A stretch of 64,000 nucleotides of DNA, taken from assembly GCA_017430945.1 (NCBI GenBank), contig JAFRMB010000015.1, positions 1 to 64,000 of the forward strand, written 5' to 3'. The number at the start of each line of letters is the position of its first letter. Position 1 is the stretch's first letter. Of this stretch, positions 27,470-36,432 are shown piece after piece. The notes under the pieces are model-generated. The model saw only the letters and a program-made list of their open reading frames with translations. It ran no database searches and was not told the DNA's origin. Source of the stretch: Clostridia bacterium. GTDB taxonomy: Bacteria > Bacillota_A > Clostridia > Christensenellales > Aristaeellaceae. The translations under genes and the position numbers were made by a program.

Positions 27470-28705
27470 TCAGCCGGATACGGTCAGCGCGCATGCGTCG
27501 GTGTGGCCCATGCAGTCCGCACAGACGATCTCGCAGCGCCCGGGGGCGATCGCGGTGACGCGGCCGTGCGCGTCCACCGTGGCCACGCCCGGGTCGGTGC
27601 TGGACCAGGACACGCGCAGGTCGTCGGCGTATGCGGGGATCACATCGGCGGAAAGGGCGAGCGACTCGCCCGCATGAAGGGCGGCCTCCAGCGCGGAGAT
27701 CTCGATGTTCGCGGGATCCTGCACCCGGAGCGAGACCATGTCCGTTTCATAGGTCAGCGCCGCGTCCCCGCCGCTTCGGTCCTTCAGGCCGTCGATGCGG
27801 ACCGACCAGTGCTGGTTCTGCTGGTAGTCGGCAAACCCGGTGCCGGAGAAGTCCGGCCGGAAGATGAGGCAGCTGCCGACGCCAAAGGCTTCGTCGCTGA
27901 CGGCGCAGAAGCCGTCGCCCGTGCCGGAGCGGGGATCGAATTCGAAGCGCAGCCCGAGCGCGGGCTCGCACAGCGTCACCCGTGGGCGCGAGGCTGAAAG
28001 GTCGTAGACGTCCGGATCGAGGCTCACCGACCACGCCAGATGATCGTGCATCAGCTCCGCGGGAAAGGCGCCGGGGGCAGGCCAGCCCACCCAGTCGCGC
28101 CGGGAGGCGGGCGCGCCGAGGTCACATGCGTACATCACCACATAGCTCATGCCGGAGGCGGCGTTGGCGAGGCCGAAGCCGGTGGCGGCCATGCAGGGAT
28201 CGAGCACCCAGCGCCGGTGGCCGAGGACGCCGAGGTTGACGTCGCCGTCGTCGCGGACGAAGTATTCGACGCCGTCGCGGAGGATGCCGCTGCGCATCCA
28301 GTTGAAGCGGGCGATGTTGCCGGAGGAGGTGCCCAGGTGCGCTGCGTCGTAGAAATCCCGGTCCATGTCGGCGGGGCGGGGGGCGTCGTGGTCGACATAA
28401 TCCAGCGCCGCCAGCAGCACCGCGGCACGCTGGCACTGGTCGTCGTAGATGATGCTCTCGCGGACCGGATCGAGGCCGGCCAGCCACCGGATGAAGTTGA
28501 GGGCGTCCAGCGCTTCGCGCCTGGCGTCCTCTGACAGGACACCGGGCGCGTATGGTGCGGATATGCCGGGCGTTTCAACGAAGGGTGCAGCCGCTTCGGC
28601 GGGCTCGATGGCGCGCCAGGCCGCGCGCACTTCTTCGCGGGTGTGCGCGTGGGCGCAGCCGGCGCCGATCGCCATCAGCAGCAGGACCAACAGGAGCTTT
28701 TTCAT
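27470..28705 (-). CDS. Exported CAP/SCP-domain protein with a Big2 (Ig-like) domain
   Basis: The 411-residue protein has a signal peptide (1-21) with Cys17 in GAGCAH. A CAP-like domain (about 55-290) includes ALNFIRWLAGL, GNIARFNWM and LGHRRWVLDPCMAATGFG, typical of clostridial CAP proteins. A C-terminal bacterial Ig-like domain (about 330-411) carries SWSSTDPGVATVDAHGRVTAIAPG, the Big_2 hallmark. CAP proteins act outside the cell and bind sterols, lipids or wall polymers in known cases. ATG 28705 follows CGGAGG by 9 nt. It is first in an operon with the WG-repeat and PstS-like genes. Confidence 0.8.
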   Translation of the reverse strand: MKKLLLVLLLMAIGAGCAHAHTREEVRAAWRAIEPAEAAAPFVETPGISAPYAPGVLSEDARREALDALNFIRWLAGLDPVRESIIYDDQCQRAAVLLAALDYVDHDAPRPADMDRDFYDAAHLGTSSGNIARFNWMRSGILRDGVEYFVRDDGDVNLGVLGHRRWVLDPCMAATGFGLANAASGMSYVVMYACDLGAPASRRDWVGWPAPGAFPAELMHDHLAWSVSLDPDVYDLSASRPRVTLCEPALGLRFEFDPRSGTGDGFCAVSDEAFGVGSCLIFRPDFSGTGFADYQQNQHWSVRIDGLKDRSGGDAALTYETDMVSLRVQDPANIEISALEAALHAGESLALSADVIPAYADDLRVSWSSTDPGVATVDAHGRVTAIAPGRCEIVCADCMGHTDACALTVSG

Positions 28706-28758
28706 GACCGCATACCTCCGGAGCCTTCCGGCGCGATGGCCTTCCGCGCCTCTGAAAC

Positions 28759-28787
28759 AGTTTACCACAGCGGCCGTATCGCGTCAA
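28759..28787 (-). promoter_or_regulatory. Promoter for the exported-protein operon
   Basis: On the minus strand TTGACG (28782-28787), 17 bp, TAAACT (28759-28764). Confidence 0.75.
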
Positions 28788-28864
28788 TCGCGACCTGCGT
28801 CCGGCGCAGCGGCCTTCTCCGGTGCGATTTTCGCATTAAATATTGAAATCCGGTCCAAAAGGGC

Positions 28865-28893
28865 TTTTCAAATCGATGAAATTCTGATAAAAT
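28865..28893 (+). promoter_or_regulatory. Candidate promoter for the EF-G-like gene
   Basis: TTTTCA (28865-28870), 17 bp, TAAAAT (28888-28893). The 88-nt leader that follows contains the short hairpin GCGCAG/CTGCGC, whose role is unknown. Confidence 0.5.
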
Positions 28894-28980
28894 AAAACTA
28901 CTATGGCATTTAGCGCGCATTGGGCGCAGGCTCGCTGCGCTTGTGCGCACAGTAAAACATCAATACAGGGGGAATCCATT

Positions 28981-31071
28981 ATGAAAGATTATCAGGCCAA
29001 GAATATCCGCAACCTGACCATCGTGGGTCACGGCAGCGTGGGCAAGACCACGCTGGCTGAGGCGCTTCTGTTCACCGCGGGCGTCATCGATCGCCAGTGC
29101 CGCGTCGAGGACGGCCAGGCGACCATGGACTACGATCCCGAAGAGCTCAAGCGTCACATCTCCATCTCCGCCGCCATGGCGCCGCTGGAGTGGAAGGATC
29201 GGAAGGTCAACCTGGTGGATATTCCCGGCTACTTCGACTTCGCCGGCGAGCAGGTCGGCCCGATGGCCGTGTGTGAGGGCGCGCTCATCACCGTCGGCGC
29301 GGTATCCGGTCTGGATGTCGGCGCGGAGAAGGCGTGGGCGATGTGCGACAAGAACCACAATGCCCGCATGATCGTCATCACCAAGATGGATCAGGAGAAC
29401 GCCAACTTTGACAAAGTCCTGGGCGAGCTCACCGGGAAGTACGGCGCGCACCTGGCCCCCATCGAGGTGCCGATCGTCGAAGGCGGCAAGTTCACCGGCG
29501 TGGCCTGCCTGCTGGAGAAGAAGGCGTTCATCGGCGAGGGCAAGAACCTCAAGGCCGTCGACATCCCCGCGTCCGTGCAGGATGAGGTCGAAAAGTGCCA
29601 TGAAGCCCTGGTCGAGGCCGCTGCCGGCGCCGATGAGGAGCTCGAGATGAAGTATCTGGAGTACCTCGACGGCGGCGAGGAGCTGACCGAAGAAGAGGTC
29701 ATGTACGGCGTGCGCAAGGGCATCGCGGACGGCACCGTCGTGCCGGTGGTGTGCTGCTCCAGCCTGACCCGCGTGGGCATCGCCAAGCTGCTGGACAACA
29801 TCATCGACCTGATGCCCTCTCCGGCCGGCAGGACGATGGAAGGCACCAACCCCAGGACCGGCGACGCCGCCGAGCGCGTCTGCGCCGACGACCAGCCCTT
29901 CTCCGCACGCGTGTTCAAGACCATGGCTGACCCCTTCATGGGCAAGCTGAGCCTGCTGAAGATCACCTCCGGCGTGCTCGACGGCAGCACCACGCTGTAT
30001 AACGTCAACGCCGAGAAGACGGAGAAGCCGGGCACCATCTACTTCCTGAAGGGCAAGCAGCAGCAGACCACCACCAAGGTGTGCGCCGGCGATCTGTGCG
30101 CACTGGCCAAGCTGCAGTCCGTCGCCACCGGCAATACGCTGTGCGATCAGAACAACCCCATCCAGTTCCCCGACATGGAGTTCCCGGCCCCGAACATCTC
30201 CAAGGCCGTGTACGCCAAGAAGGCCGGCGAGGAGGATAAGATCTTCTCCGGTCTGGCCCGCCTGATGGAGGAGGATCCCACCATCCGCGTGGAGAAGAAC
30301 GTCGAGACCGCCGAATCCGTGCTGAGCGGCATCGGCGAGATGTCCATCGACGTCGTGGCGGCCAAGCTGGCCAGCAAGTTCAAGGTGGAGTGCAATCTGC
30401 AGGATCCCAAGATCCCGTACCGCGAGTCCATCCGCAAGCCCATCGACGTCCAGGGACGCCACAAGAAGCAGTCCGGCGGCCACGGCCAGTTCGGCGACGT
30501 CAAGATCAAGTTCCGTCCCAACGACGACCCGAACGATACCGAGTTCCACTTTGTGGATTCCGTCGTGGGCGGCACCGTGCCGCGCCAGTACATCCCGGCA
30601 GTCGAGAAGGGCCTGATCGAGAACATCCGCCACGGCGTGCTGGCGGGCTTCCCGGTGGTCGGCCTGACCGCTGAGCTGTACGACGGCGGCTATCATCCGG
30701 TCGACTCCTCCGAAATGGCGTTCAAGACGGCGGCCCGCCTGGCCTTTAAGCAGCTGACCACCGCCAACCCCGTGCTCCTCGAGCCCATCTACCACGTGGA
30801 AGTGGACGTGCCCGATGAGAACATGGGCGACATCTACGGCGACATGAGCAAGCGCCGCGGCCGCATCCTGGGCTCCGAAAAGGTGGGCGAGTTGCAGCGC
30901 GTCACCGCAGAGGCCCCGCTGTCCGAGATGTTCAAGTACGCCACCGACCTGCGCTCCATGACCCAGGGCCGCGGCTCCTTCACCATGCGCTTCGAGCGCT
31001 ATGAGGAAGTCCCCGCCGCCGCCGCCAAGAAGGTCATCGACGCCTACAAGGCCGAGGAAGAAGAGGACTGA
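28981..31071 (+). CDS. EF-G-like translational GTPase (paralogue type)
   Basis: The 696-residue protein has the five-domain EF-G plan: G1 GHGSVGKT (residues 16-23), G3 DIPGYFDFAGE, G4 TKMD, domain IV with GGHGQFGDVKIKF and domain V with KRRGRILGSEK. The P-loop reads GHGSVGKT where canonical EF-G has GHIDAGKT, and G3 is DIPG instead of DTPG. That marks the EF-G-like family that accompanies true FusA in many Firmicutes and Thermotogae. The function of this paralogue is not settled. AGGGGGA precedes ATG 28981; an in-frame extension upstream lacks a ribosome site. No ribosomal genes are nearby. Confidence 0.9.
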   Translation: MKDYQAKNIRNLTIVGHGSVGKTTLAEALLFTAGVIDRQCRVEDGQATMDYDPEELKRHISISAAMAPLEWKDRKVNLVDIPGYFDFAGEQVGPMAVCEGALITVGAVSGLDVGAEKAWAMCDKNHNARMIVITKMDQENANFDKVLGELTGKYGAHLAPIEVPIVEGGKFTGVACLLEKKAFIGEGKNLKAVDIPASVQDEVEKCHEALVEAAAGADEELEMKYLEYLDGGEELTEEEVMYGVRKGIADGTVVPVVCCSSLTRVGIAKLLDNIIDLMPSPAGRTMEGTNPRTGDAAERVCADDQPFSARVFKTMADPFMGKLSLLKITSGVLDGSTTLYNVNAEKTEKPGTIYFLKGKQQQTTTKVCAGDLCALAKLQSVATGNTLCDQNNPIQFPDMEFPAPNISKAVYAKKAGEEDKIFSGLARLMEEDPTIRVEKNVETAESVLSGIGEMSIDVVAAKLASKFKVECNLQDPKIPYRESIRKPIDVQGRHKKQSGGHGQFGDVKIKFRPNDDPNDTEFHFVDSVVGGTVPRQYIPAVEKGLIENIRHGVLAGFPVVGLTAELYDGGYHPVDSSEMAFKTAARLAFKQLTTANPVLLEPIYHVEVDVPDENMGDIYGDMSKRRGRILGSEKVGELQRVTAEAPLSEMFKYATDLRSMTQGRGSFTMRFERYEEVPAAAAKKVIDAYKAEEEED

Positions 31072-31110
31072 TCCGGGAGCAGAAGGCCGCATGAGCGGTC
31101 TGCATGCGAG

Positions 31111-31152
31111 CGCCGGACACTCGCCCCGCCGGGGAAGGGTGTCCGGCGTTTC
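31111..31152 (+). terminator. Terminator after the EF-G-like gene
   Basis: CGCCGGACAC (31111-31120) pairs with GTGTCCGGCG (31139-31148), followed by TTTCTAT. An inner GC-rich segment extends the fold. Confidence 0.8.
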
Positions 31153-31226
31153 TATATGGCTGCGGGCCCGCCGGCGGTGTGGCGCAGGCGCCCAAAATAA
31201 ACCCCATTTGATTTATGTATTGCGTC

Positions 31227-31255
31227 TTGTGGGATGGCGCGAAATACCGTATAAT
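31227..31255 (+). promoter_or_regulatory. Promoter for the parA operon
   Basis: TTGTGG (31227-31232), 17 bp, TATAAT (31250-31255). The start codon of parA is 28 bp further on. Confidence 0.75.
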
Positions 31256-31282
31256 AGAATAAACGCATATGGAATCGGGTGG

Positions 31283-32053
31283 ATGGGTTTGGCAAAGATC
31301 ATTGCGGTGACCAATCAAAAGGGCGGCGTGGGCAAGACGACCACCGCCATCAATTTGAGCGCGCTGGTGGCGGAAGCCGGCAAGCGCGTGCTGCTGGTGG
31401 ACATCGATCCGCAGGGGAACGCGACCAGCGGACTGGGACAGGCGGACACGGATTCCAACACCGTGTACGAGGTGCTGCTGGGCGAGGCGCAGGCGCGCGA
31501 GGCCATCGTGGCGACGGGCTTCGGCCCGCTGTCGCTCATGCCCACGGCCATTGAACTCGCCGGCGCGGAGATCGAGCTGGTGTCGATCGAAGACCGGGAG
31601 AGCCTGCTCAGGCGGGCGCTCGATCCCCTGAGAGACGATTACGACTACATATTCATCGATTGTCCGCCGGCGCTCGGCCTGTTGACGCTGAACGCGCTGA
31701 CGGCAGCCGACAGCGTGCTCATACCGATCCAGTGCGAATACTACGCGCTGGAGGGCGTGGGCCAGCTGGTGAACACGGTGAAGCTCATCAGAAAAAAACT
31801 GAACCCGGATCTCGCCGTCGAGGGCATACTGCTGACGATGTACGATGCCCGCACGAACCTCTGCGCACAGGTGGTGCAGGAGGTGCGCACGCACTTCAGG
31901 GACGAGGCGTTCGAGACGATGATCCCGCGCAACGTGCGGCTGAGCGAGGCGCCCAGCTATGGGCTGCCGATCCACCTGTACGACGCGCGCTGCGCCGGCG
32001 CACAGGCCTATCGCGAACTGGCGCGGGAGCTGATCGAGAGAAATGGGGGTTGA
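31283..32053 (+). CDS. parA: Chromosome-partitioning ATPase ParA/Soj
   Basis: The 256-residue protein begins MGLAKIIAVTNQKGGVGKTT. The deviant Walker A KGGVGKTT at about residues 13-20, DIDPQGNATSG and IDCPPALGLLTLNAL are ParA/Soj signatures. It binds DNA non-specifically as an ATP dimer and, with ParB, positions the origin region. ATG 31283 gives a normal N terminus, with a modest GGGT site. The upstream in-frame extension has no ribosome site. It lies 3 bp before parB. Confidence 0.95.
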   Translation: MGLAKIIAVTNQKGGVGKTTTAINLSALVAEAGKRVLLVDIDPQGNATSGLGQADTDSNTVYEVLLGEAQAREAIVATGFGPLSLMPTAIELAGAEIELVSIEDRESLLRRALDPLRDDYDYIFIDCPPALGLLTLNALTAADSVLIPIQCEYYALEGVGQLVNTVKLIRKKLNPDLAVEGILLTMYDARTNLCAQVVQEVRTHFRDEAFETMIPRNVRLSEAPSYGLPIHLYDARCAGAQAYRELARELIERNGG

Positions 32054-32056
32054 CGC

Positions 32057-32950
32057 ATGGCCAAGAGAGTACAGCGCGGCCTGGGCCGCGGACTGGGCGC
32101 CCTGCTGGGCGACGCGGCGGAGCCGGAACAGGTGCAAAGCGCGCCGGAGAGGGCAGGCGAGCCGGTGGACGAGGTGCGATCGCTTTCCATCCGACTGATC
32201 GACCCCAACAGGGATCAGCCGCGGCGCAGCTTCGATGAAGAGGCGCTGAAGGAGCTGGCTTCGTCGATCAAGGCGGTCGGCGTGATCCAGCCGATCATCG
32301 TGCAGCCAAGCGGCGATCGGTTCACCATCATCGCGGGCGAGCGGCGCTACCGGGCGTCCCGCATGGCGGGCCTGGAGGAGATCCCGGCCATCGTGCGGGA
32401 CTGGGATGCGCAGCGGAGGCTGGAGGCGGCGCTGATCGAGAATCTGCAGCGCGACGACCTGAACCCGGTGGAAGAGGCCATGGGCGTGCGGCGCCTGATG
32501 GATGAGGCCGGGCTGACCCAGGAGGCCGTGGCCGCGCGCCTGGGCAAGAGCCGTCCGGCTGTGGCGAACCTGTTGAGGCTGTTGACACTGCCGGAGAGCG
32601 TGTTGAAGCTCTTGAAGGCGGGGCAGCTGTCGGCGGGGCACGCGCGTGCGCTGGTGACGGTGGATCCCAAGCGTCAGGTCCAGCTGGCGAACCTGGCGGT
32701 GCAGCAGGGCTGGTCCGTGCGCCAGCTGGAGCGCATCTGCGCCCAGCCGGTGAAGGAAGAGGTCCACAAGCCCAGGGCACGGCGGGATGCGCAGTTCGTC
32801 GAGCTGGAGAGCATGGCCAGGGAGCTGTTCGGCACGCGCGTGAAGCTGGACGGCAACGCTGACAACGGCAGGATCACGCTGTATTATTACAATGCCGATG
32901 ATCTGCAGCGCATCTGGGATGTGCTGGAGGCAGCCAGGGATGATCACTGA
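32057..32950 (+). CDS. parB: Chromosome-partitioning protein ParB/Spo0J
   Basis: The 297-residue protein shows the N-terminal GRGLGALLGD, the ParB/Srx domain with the CTP-binding arginine patch GERRYRA (about residues 94-100), and a helix-turn-helix LTQEAVAARLGKSRPAVANLLRL-type segment (about 153-176). A C-terminal dimerisation domain follows. It loads on parS sites and slides as a CTP-dependent clamp. I found no clear parS sequence in the window. Its 3' end overlaps the next gene by 11 bp. Confidence 0.95.
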   Translation: MAKRVQRGLGRGLGALLGDAAEPEQVQSAPERAGEPVDEVRSLSIRLIDPNRDQPRRSFDEEALKELASSIKAVGVIQPIIVQPSGDRFTIIAGERRYRASRMAGLEEIPAIVRDWDAQRRLEAALIENLQRDDLNPVEEAMGVRRLMDEAGLTQEAVAARLGKSRPAVANLLRLLTLPESVLKLLKAGQLSAGHARALVTVDPKRQVQLANLAVQQGWSVRQLERICAQPVKEEVHKPRARRDAQFVELESMARELFGTRVKLDGNADNGRITLYYYNADDLQRIWDVLEAARDDH

Positions 32951-33437
32951 ATTGTACGACGAGAGGGACCTGGAGGCAGCCGAGCGGCGCGTGCACCATT
33001 GCGTCCTGTGGCTGTGCATCGCGGGCATCGCGCTGCTGGGCGGTTATATCGCCGGGCTCATACTGCGCGTCAAGCCGGCGGTGTACGCCTGCGGTGCGCT
33101 TCTTGCGCTGGCGACGGTCTTTCTGGTGACATGGCGCCTGCTGCCGGCGCAGCGCTACCGGGCGTTCCTGAGGGAACTGGGGCAGGGCCGCACGCACGAA
33201 ATGGCCGGCGAAGTGGTGGCCATCGCCGAGGTGCCGGAGCTTCAGGACGGCGTGCGCGTGCTGCCGGTGCGCATACTGCTGTTCCGGGAACCGAGGGACG
33301 AGCGCATCGTCTATCTCAACGACGACAAGCGCGGGAAGTTCCCGGGGCCGGGGGCGTCGGTGAGGCTCAGACTGTTCGGACGACACGTCGCATCCTGCGA
33401 GGTCGTCGATGCCGAGGGACAAAGCGGGGTGGAGTGA
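32940..33437 (+). CDS. Small membrane protein of unknown function
   Basis: The 165-residue protein has two adjacent hydrophobic helices at about 22-43 and 48-69. An 85-residue soluble part follows that looks beta-rich (AGEVVAIAEVPELQDGVRVLPVRILL...). The start ATG 32940 lies inside the parB end and overlaps it by 11 bp, with GGAGG about 10 nt upstream, so the two are translationally coupled. I do not recognise a family. Confidence 0.65.
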   Translation: MITELYDERDLEAAERRVHHCVLWLCIAGIALLGGYIAGLILRVKPAVYACGALLALATVFLVTWRLLPAQRYRAFLRELGQGRTHEMAGEVVAIAEVPELQDGVRVLPVRILLFREPRDERIVYLNDDKRGKFPGPGASVRLRLFGRHVASCEVVDAEGQSGVE

Positions 33438-33438
33438 A

Positions 33439-33807
33439 ATGAGCGTTCTGGTCTGTGTGACGGGACAGCGCAGCTGTGAGCGGCTGATCGTGACCGGCGC
33501 GCACATCGCCGCGCGGGAGCAGACGGCGCTGTGTGTGCTGCACGTGGTGCGAACGGGCGGGAACGTGCTGGGTTTCGTCAATGAACCTCAGGCGCTCGAG
33601 TACCTGCTGAGCATTTCGATGACGCACGGCGCGGATATGAGCGTGAAGCGCGCGGACGACGTGGTCAGTGCGATCGCATCTGAGGCCGAGCGCCTTGGCG
33701 CGGGCGTGATCGTCGCGGGCCGCGCGGCAAACTACGCTGGCTGGGACCTGCTGGACGAGCTGAAGCTGCGGCTGCCGTCGGTGCGCTTTGAGATCGTGGG
33801 CTCCTGA
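33439..33807 (+). CDS. Small UspA-like protein (KdpD Usp-type)
   Basis: The 122-residue protein starts MSVLVCVTGQRSCERLI, the form of the universal-stress domain found in KdpD. It has the alternating beta-alpha pattern through VIVAGRAANYAGWDLLDELK. Usp domains bind nucleotides, but the G-x2-G-x9-G(S/T) ATP motif is not clear here. The gene starts 1 bp after the membrane-protein gene stops, with GGAG 6 nt upstream of ATG 33439, so it belongs to the parAB transcription unit. The role is unknown. Confidence 0.6.
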   Translation: MSVLVCVTGQRSCERLIVTGAHIAAREQTALCVLHVVRTGGNVLGFVNEPQALEYLLSISMTHGADMSVKRADDVVSAIASEAERLGAGVIVAGRAANYAGWDLLDELKLRLPSVRFEIVGS

Positions 33808-33811
33808 GGCG

Positions 33812-34405
33812 ATGAGGATAAAGAGAATGCTTGTGCGGATACTGGCGGCGGTGCTGATACTGGGGATGGCCGGCTGGCTTGCGGTCCTGGGGGCCGTGTG
33901 CCTGTGCGCCGGAAGGACCTGGACGCCGGCGCCTTCGGACTGCATCGTCGTGCTGGGCGCCCATGTGTGGATGGACGGCCGGATGAGCAACGCACTGACC
34001 TATCGATGCGAGGCGGCGCTGTCGGCATGGCGGGACGGCATCGCGCCGGCGATCATCACCTGCGGCGGCAGGGGCGGCAACGAGCCGGAGGCCGAGGCGA
34101 TCGTCATGCGGCGCTGGTTCATCGCGCACGGCGTGCCGGGATCGCAGGTGTTCGCCGAGCCGGACTCCACGAGCACGCTGGAAAATCTGAGGAACGCCCA
34201 TGCCATCATGGCGGGGCGAGGCTTTGAGAGCTGCGCCGTTTGCACCAACAACTATCATCTGCAGCGGGCGCTGTGGCAGGCGCGCGACGAGGGGCTGACC
34301 GCCACGGGCATCGCCGCGCCTTCCACGAAGGATCCGCTCAGCTTTGCCCGCGGCCGATGCCGGGAGACGTGCAGCTGGATACTCTATTTTCTGAGAAAGC
34401 TTTGA
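33812..34405 (+). CDS. YdcF/SanA-like DUF218 membrane protein
   Basis: The 197-residue protein has one N-terminal helix (about 8-30) and a DUF218 domain: DCIVVLGAHVW, a TCGGRG turn, EAEAIVMRRWFIAHGVP, and the Glu and STLENLRNA segment typical of YdcF/SanA. In other bacteria these proteins influence envelope permeability. The active site is exposed outside. ATG 33812 has GAGG 4 nt upstream. A second ATG at 33827, preceded by GAGGATAAAGAGA, is an alternative. Last gene of the parAB unit. Confidence 0.75.
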   Translation: MRIKRMLVRILAAVLILGMAGWLAVLGAVCLCAGRTWTPAPSDCIVVLGAHVWMDGRMSNALTYRCEAALSAWRDGIAPAIITCGGRGGNEPEAEAIVMRRWFIAHGVPGSQVFAEPDSTSTLENLRNAHAIMAGRGFESCAVCTNNYHLQRALWQARDEGLTATGIAAPSTKDPLSFARGRCRETCSWILYFLRKL

Positions 34406-34524
34406 GCCGCATGGCGACGGGGGGCGACCTTCGCCGCCATCGCTTTTTGACGCGCAATACAGGCGGTCCTTGCGGCCGCCCATTTGAAGATGACACCGTT
34501 TCGCGATGCCTGGAGCGGGATACG

Positions 34525-34566
34525 GAAAAGGCGCCCTGCCATCCGGATGGATGGGGGCGCCTTTTC
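34525..34566. terminator. Bidirectional terminator between parAB unit and hflX
   Basis: GAAAAGGCGCC (34525-34535) pairs with GGCGCCTTTTC (34556-34566). The A/T arms act as U-tracts on either strand. A weaker hairpin ending CGCTTTTTG lies at about 34411-34449. Confidence 0.8.
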
Positions 34567-34619
34567 GGCTCCGATGCGGGTATCGACGTGCAGCGCGCCG
34601 TCTGAGCGGCAGAGGCGCC

Positions 34620-36374
34620 TTATCTCAGCATCCCCTGCACGCGCTGATACATCGCGGCATCCAACAGAGCGACCACCTGCGTGCCGTTAGAGGTGTATTC
34701 CTCGGAGATGACCTGACCCTTTTCGTGGATGAGGGAGAGCACATTGCCTTTTGCGTACGGCACGGTGAGCGTGGCGCGATGGCGCATGGCGGCGATGCGG
34801 CGGCTGATCTCCGCCTTGAGTTTGTCCAGACCGTCGCCGCGCATGGCGGAGATCAGTATGGCGTCGGCCGGCTCGATCATGCCGGATATCTGCGCCGCGT
34901 CGGCCTTGTTGAGCGCCTCGAGGATGGGGCGGTCCGCCGCGCCGAGCTCGCGGATGACATCGAAGACCGTCGCGCGCTGCTGGGCGTACTGGGGGCTGGA
35001 CAGGTCAGAGACCACCACCAGCAGATCCGCGAACAGCGCCTCCTCCAGCGTGGAGCGGAACGCCTGCACCAGCTGATGGGGCAGCTTGCGGATGAAGCCG
35101 ACCGTATCCACGACCAGGCACTCGCGGTTCTCCGGGAGTTCGACCCTGCGCATCACGGGATCCAGCGTCGCGAACAGCTTGTCCTCCACCAGCACGTCCG
35201 CGCCGGAGAGCGCGTTCAGCAGCGTGGACTTGCCCGCGTTGGTGTAGCCCACCAGCGCCACCGTGGTCTGCCCGGTCTTTTCCCGGCGGGCGCGGCGCAG
35301 GTCGCGCTGCTTTTTGATCTCCCGCAGCTGTGCTTCGAGGTCGTCGATGCGCCGCCGGATGCGACGGCGGTCCACCTCGAGCTGCGTCTCGCCGGGGCCC
35401 CGGGTACCGATGCCGCCGCCCAGTCGGGACAGCACCGTGCCCATACCCGTGAGGCGCGGCAGCCGGTACTTCATTTGAGCCAGCTCGACCTGCAGCTTGC
35501 CCTCTGCGGACTGGGCGCGCTGGGCAAAGATGTCGAGGATCAGCGCCGTGCGGTCGATGACGCGCACGCCCAGCGCATTTTCCAGGTTGCGCTGCTGTGC
35601 GCCGGTCAGTTCATCGTCCATGATGGCCAGGTCGATCTCCAGCGTCTGACAGGTCAGCTGGAGCTCCTCGGCCTTTCCGGAGCCGATGTAGGTGGCGGGA
35701 TCCGGGCGCTGACGGCTCTGAAGTACCCGCGTGATGACCATGGCGCCGGCGGTCTCGGCCAGACTGGCCAGCTCGTCCAGCGATTCGTTCGAGTCCGTGG
35801 AGATCAGCATGACCTTTTCGGCTTCCTCCACGATGCCGCCCTGCTCGATGGCCTTCCTGACGCGCTCTTCGGACAGCTCGATCTCTCTGAGCCACAGCGC
35901 CTGAGGAATGCGGCCCGGCTTTACGGGTCCCTTTACCACGATGGAAAAGTTGTCGTATTCCATCTCGCCCAGGAACGCCGAACTGATGCCGGTGCAGAGG
36001 CCGTCTTCCACGCCGACGGCGCACATGGCGTCGAAACGCAACAGCCTGAGCGCCTGAAGATCCACGTCCGAAAGACGGGCGGATCCGCCCGGATGGGTGT
36101 GGATGCAGCGGAAGCCCGCCAGCCGGTCCAGATTCCTGCGCAGATGCAGCTCCGGCAGCGCGATGGAACCGATCGAGCCGACGGCGATCTCCAGCACCGA
36201 GCCGTCGCGTCCCAGGTAGACCAGCATCTCGCGGTTCAGGGCCGTGGTGAAGCGCACCAGTATGCTCAGCAGGCGGTCGGGCAGGAATGCATCGCGCTCG
36301 AACTCTGCGTCGTACAGCTATTCCAGCTCGGTCAATACGCTCTCGCGTATGCCCGTCAGGTTTCCGTGGATCAT
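34620..36374 (-). CDS. hflX: GTPase HflX with an in-frame amber codon at codon 19
   Basis: HflX is a ribosome-splitting GTPase. The body shows the HflX domain (ATYIGSGKAEELQ, RTALILDIFAQRAQS, GIGTRGPGETQLE, the RRRIRRRI helix) and G-domain motifs GYTNAGKST, DTVGFI and NKAD. A well-placed start exists at 36374 (AGGAGG 7 nt upstream, MIHGNLTGIRESVLTELE), but codon 19 is TAG (36318-36320). The frame then continues without a break to 34620. The encoded N terminus on both sides of the TAG looks like normal clostridial HflX. Without read-through, translation could only restart at internal codons such as GTG 36257, which lacks a ribosome site. It is last in the isc unit, 58 bp after iscU. Confidence 0.85.
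36318..36320 (-). other. In-frame TAG codon within hflX
   Basis: The minus strand reads GAG CTG GAA TAG CTG TAC GAC in the frame shared by the good start (36374) and the GTPase body. A single C-to-T (CAG) or G-to-T (GAG) change would explain it. TAG is used as a normal stop elsewhere in the window, for example in rny. Confidence 0.85.
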
Positions 36375-36432
36375 GTGTCGCCCTCCTGTGGGTGCTTCGG
36401 TGACCGCGCGGGATCAGGCGCGCGCGCCGTGC

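Noticed and set aside
36318..36320. Genome-wide reassignment of TAG to an amino acid
   Set aside because: rny, the metallophosphoesterase gene and the MacA-like gene all end in TAG at the expected family C terminus, so TAG works as a stop in this genome.
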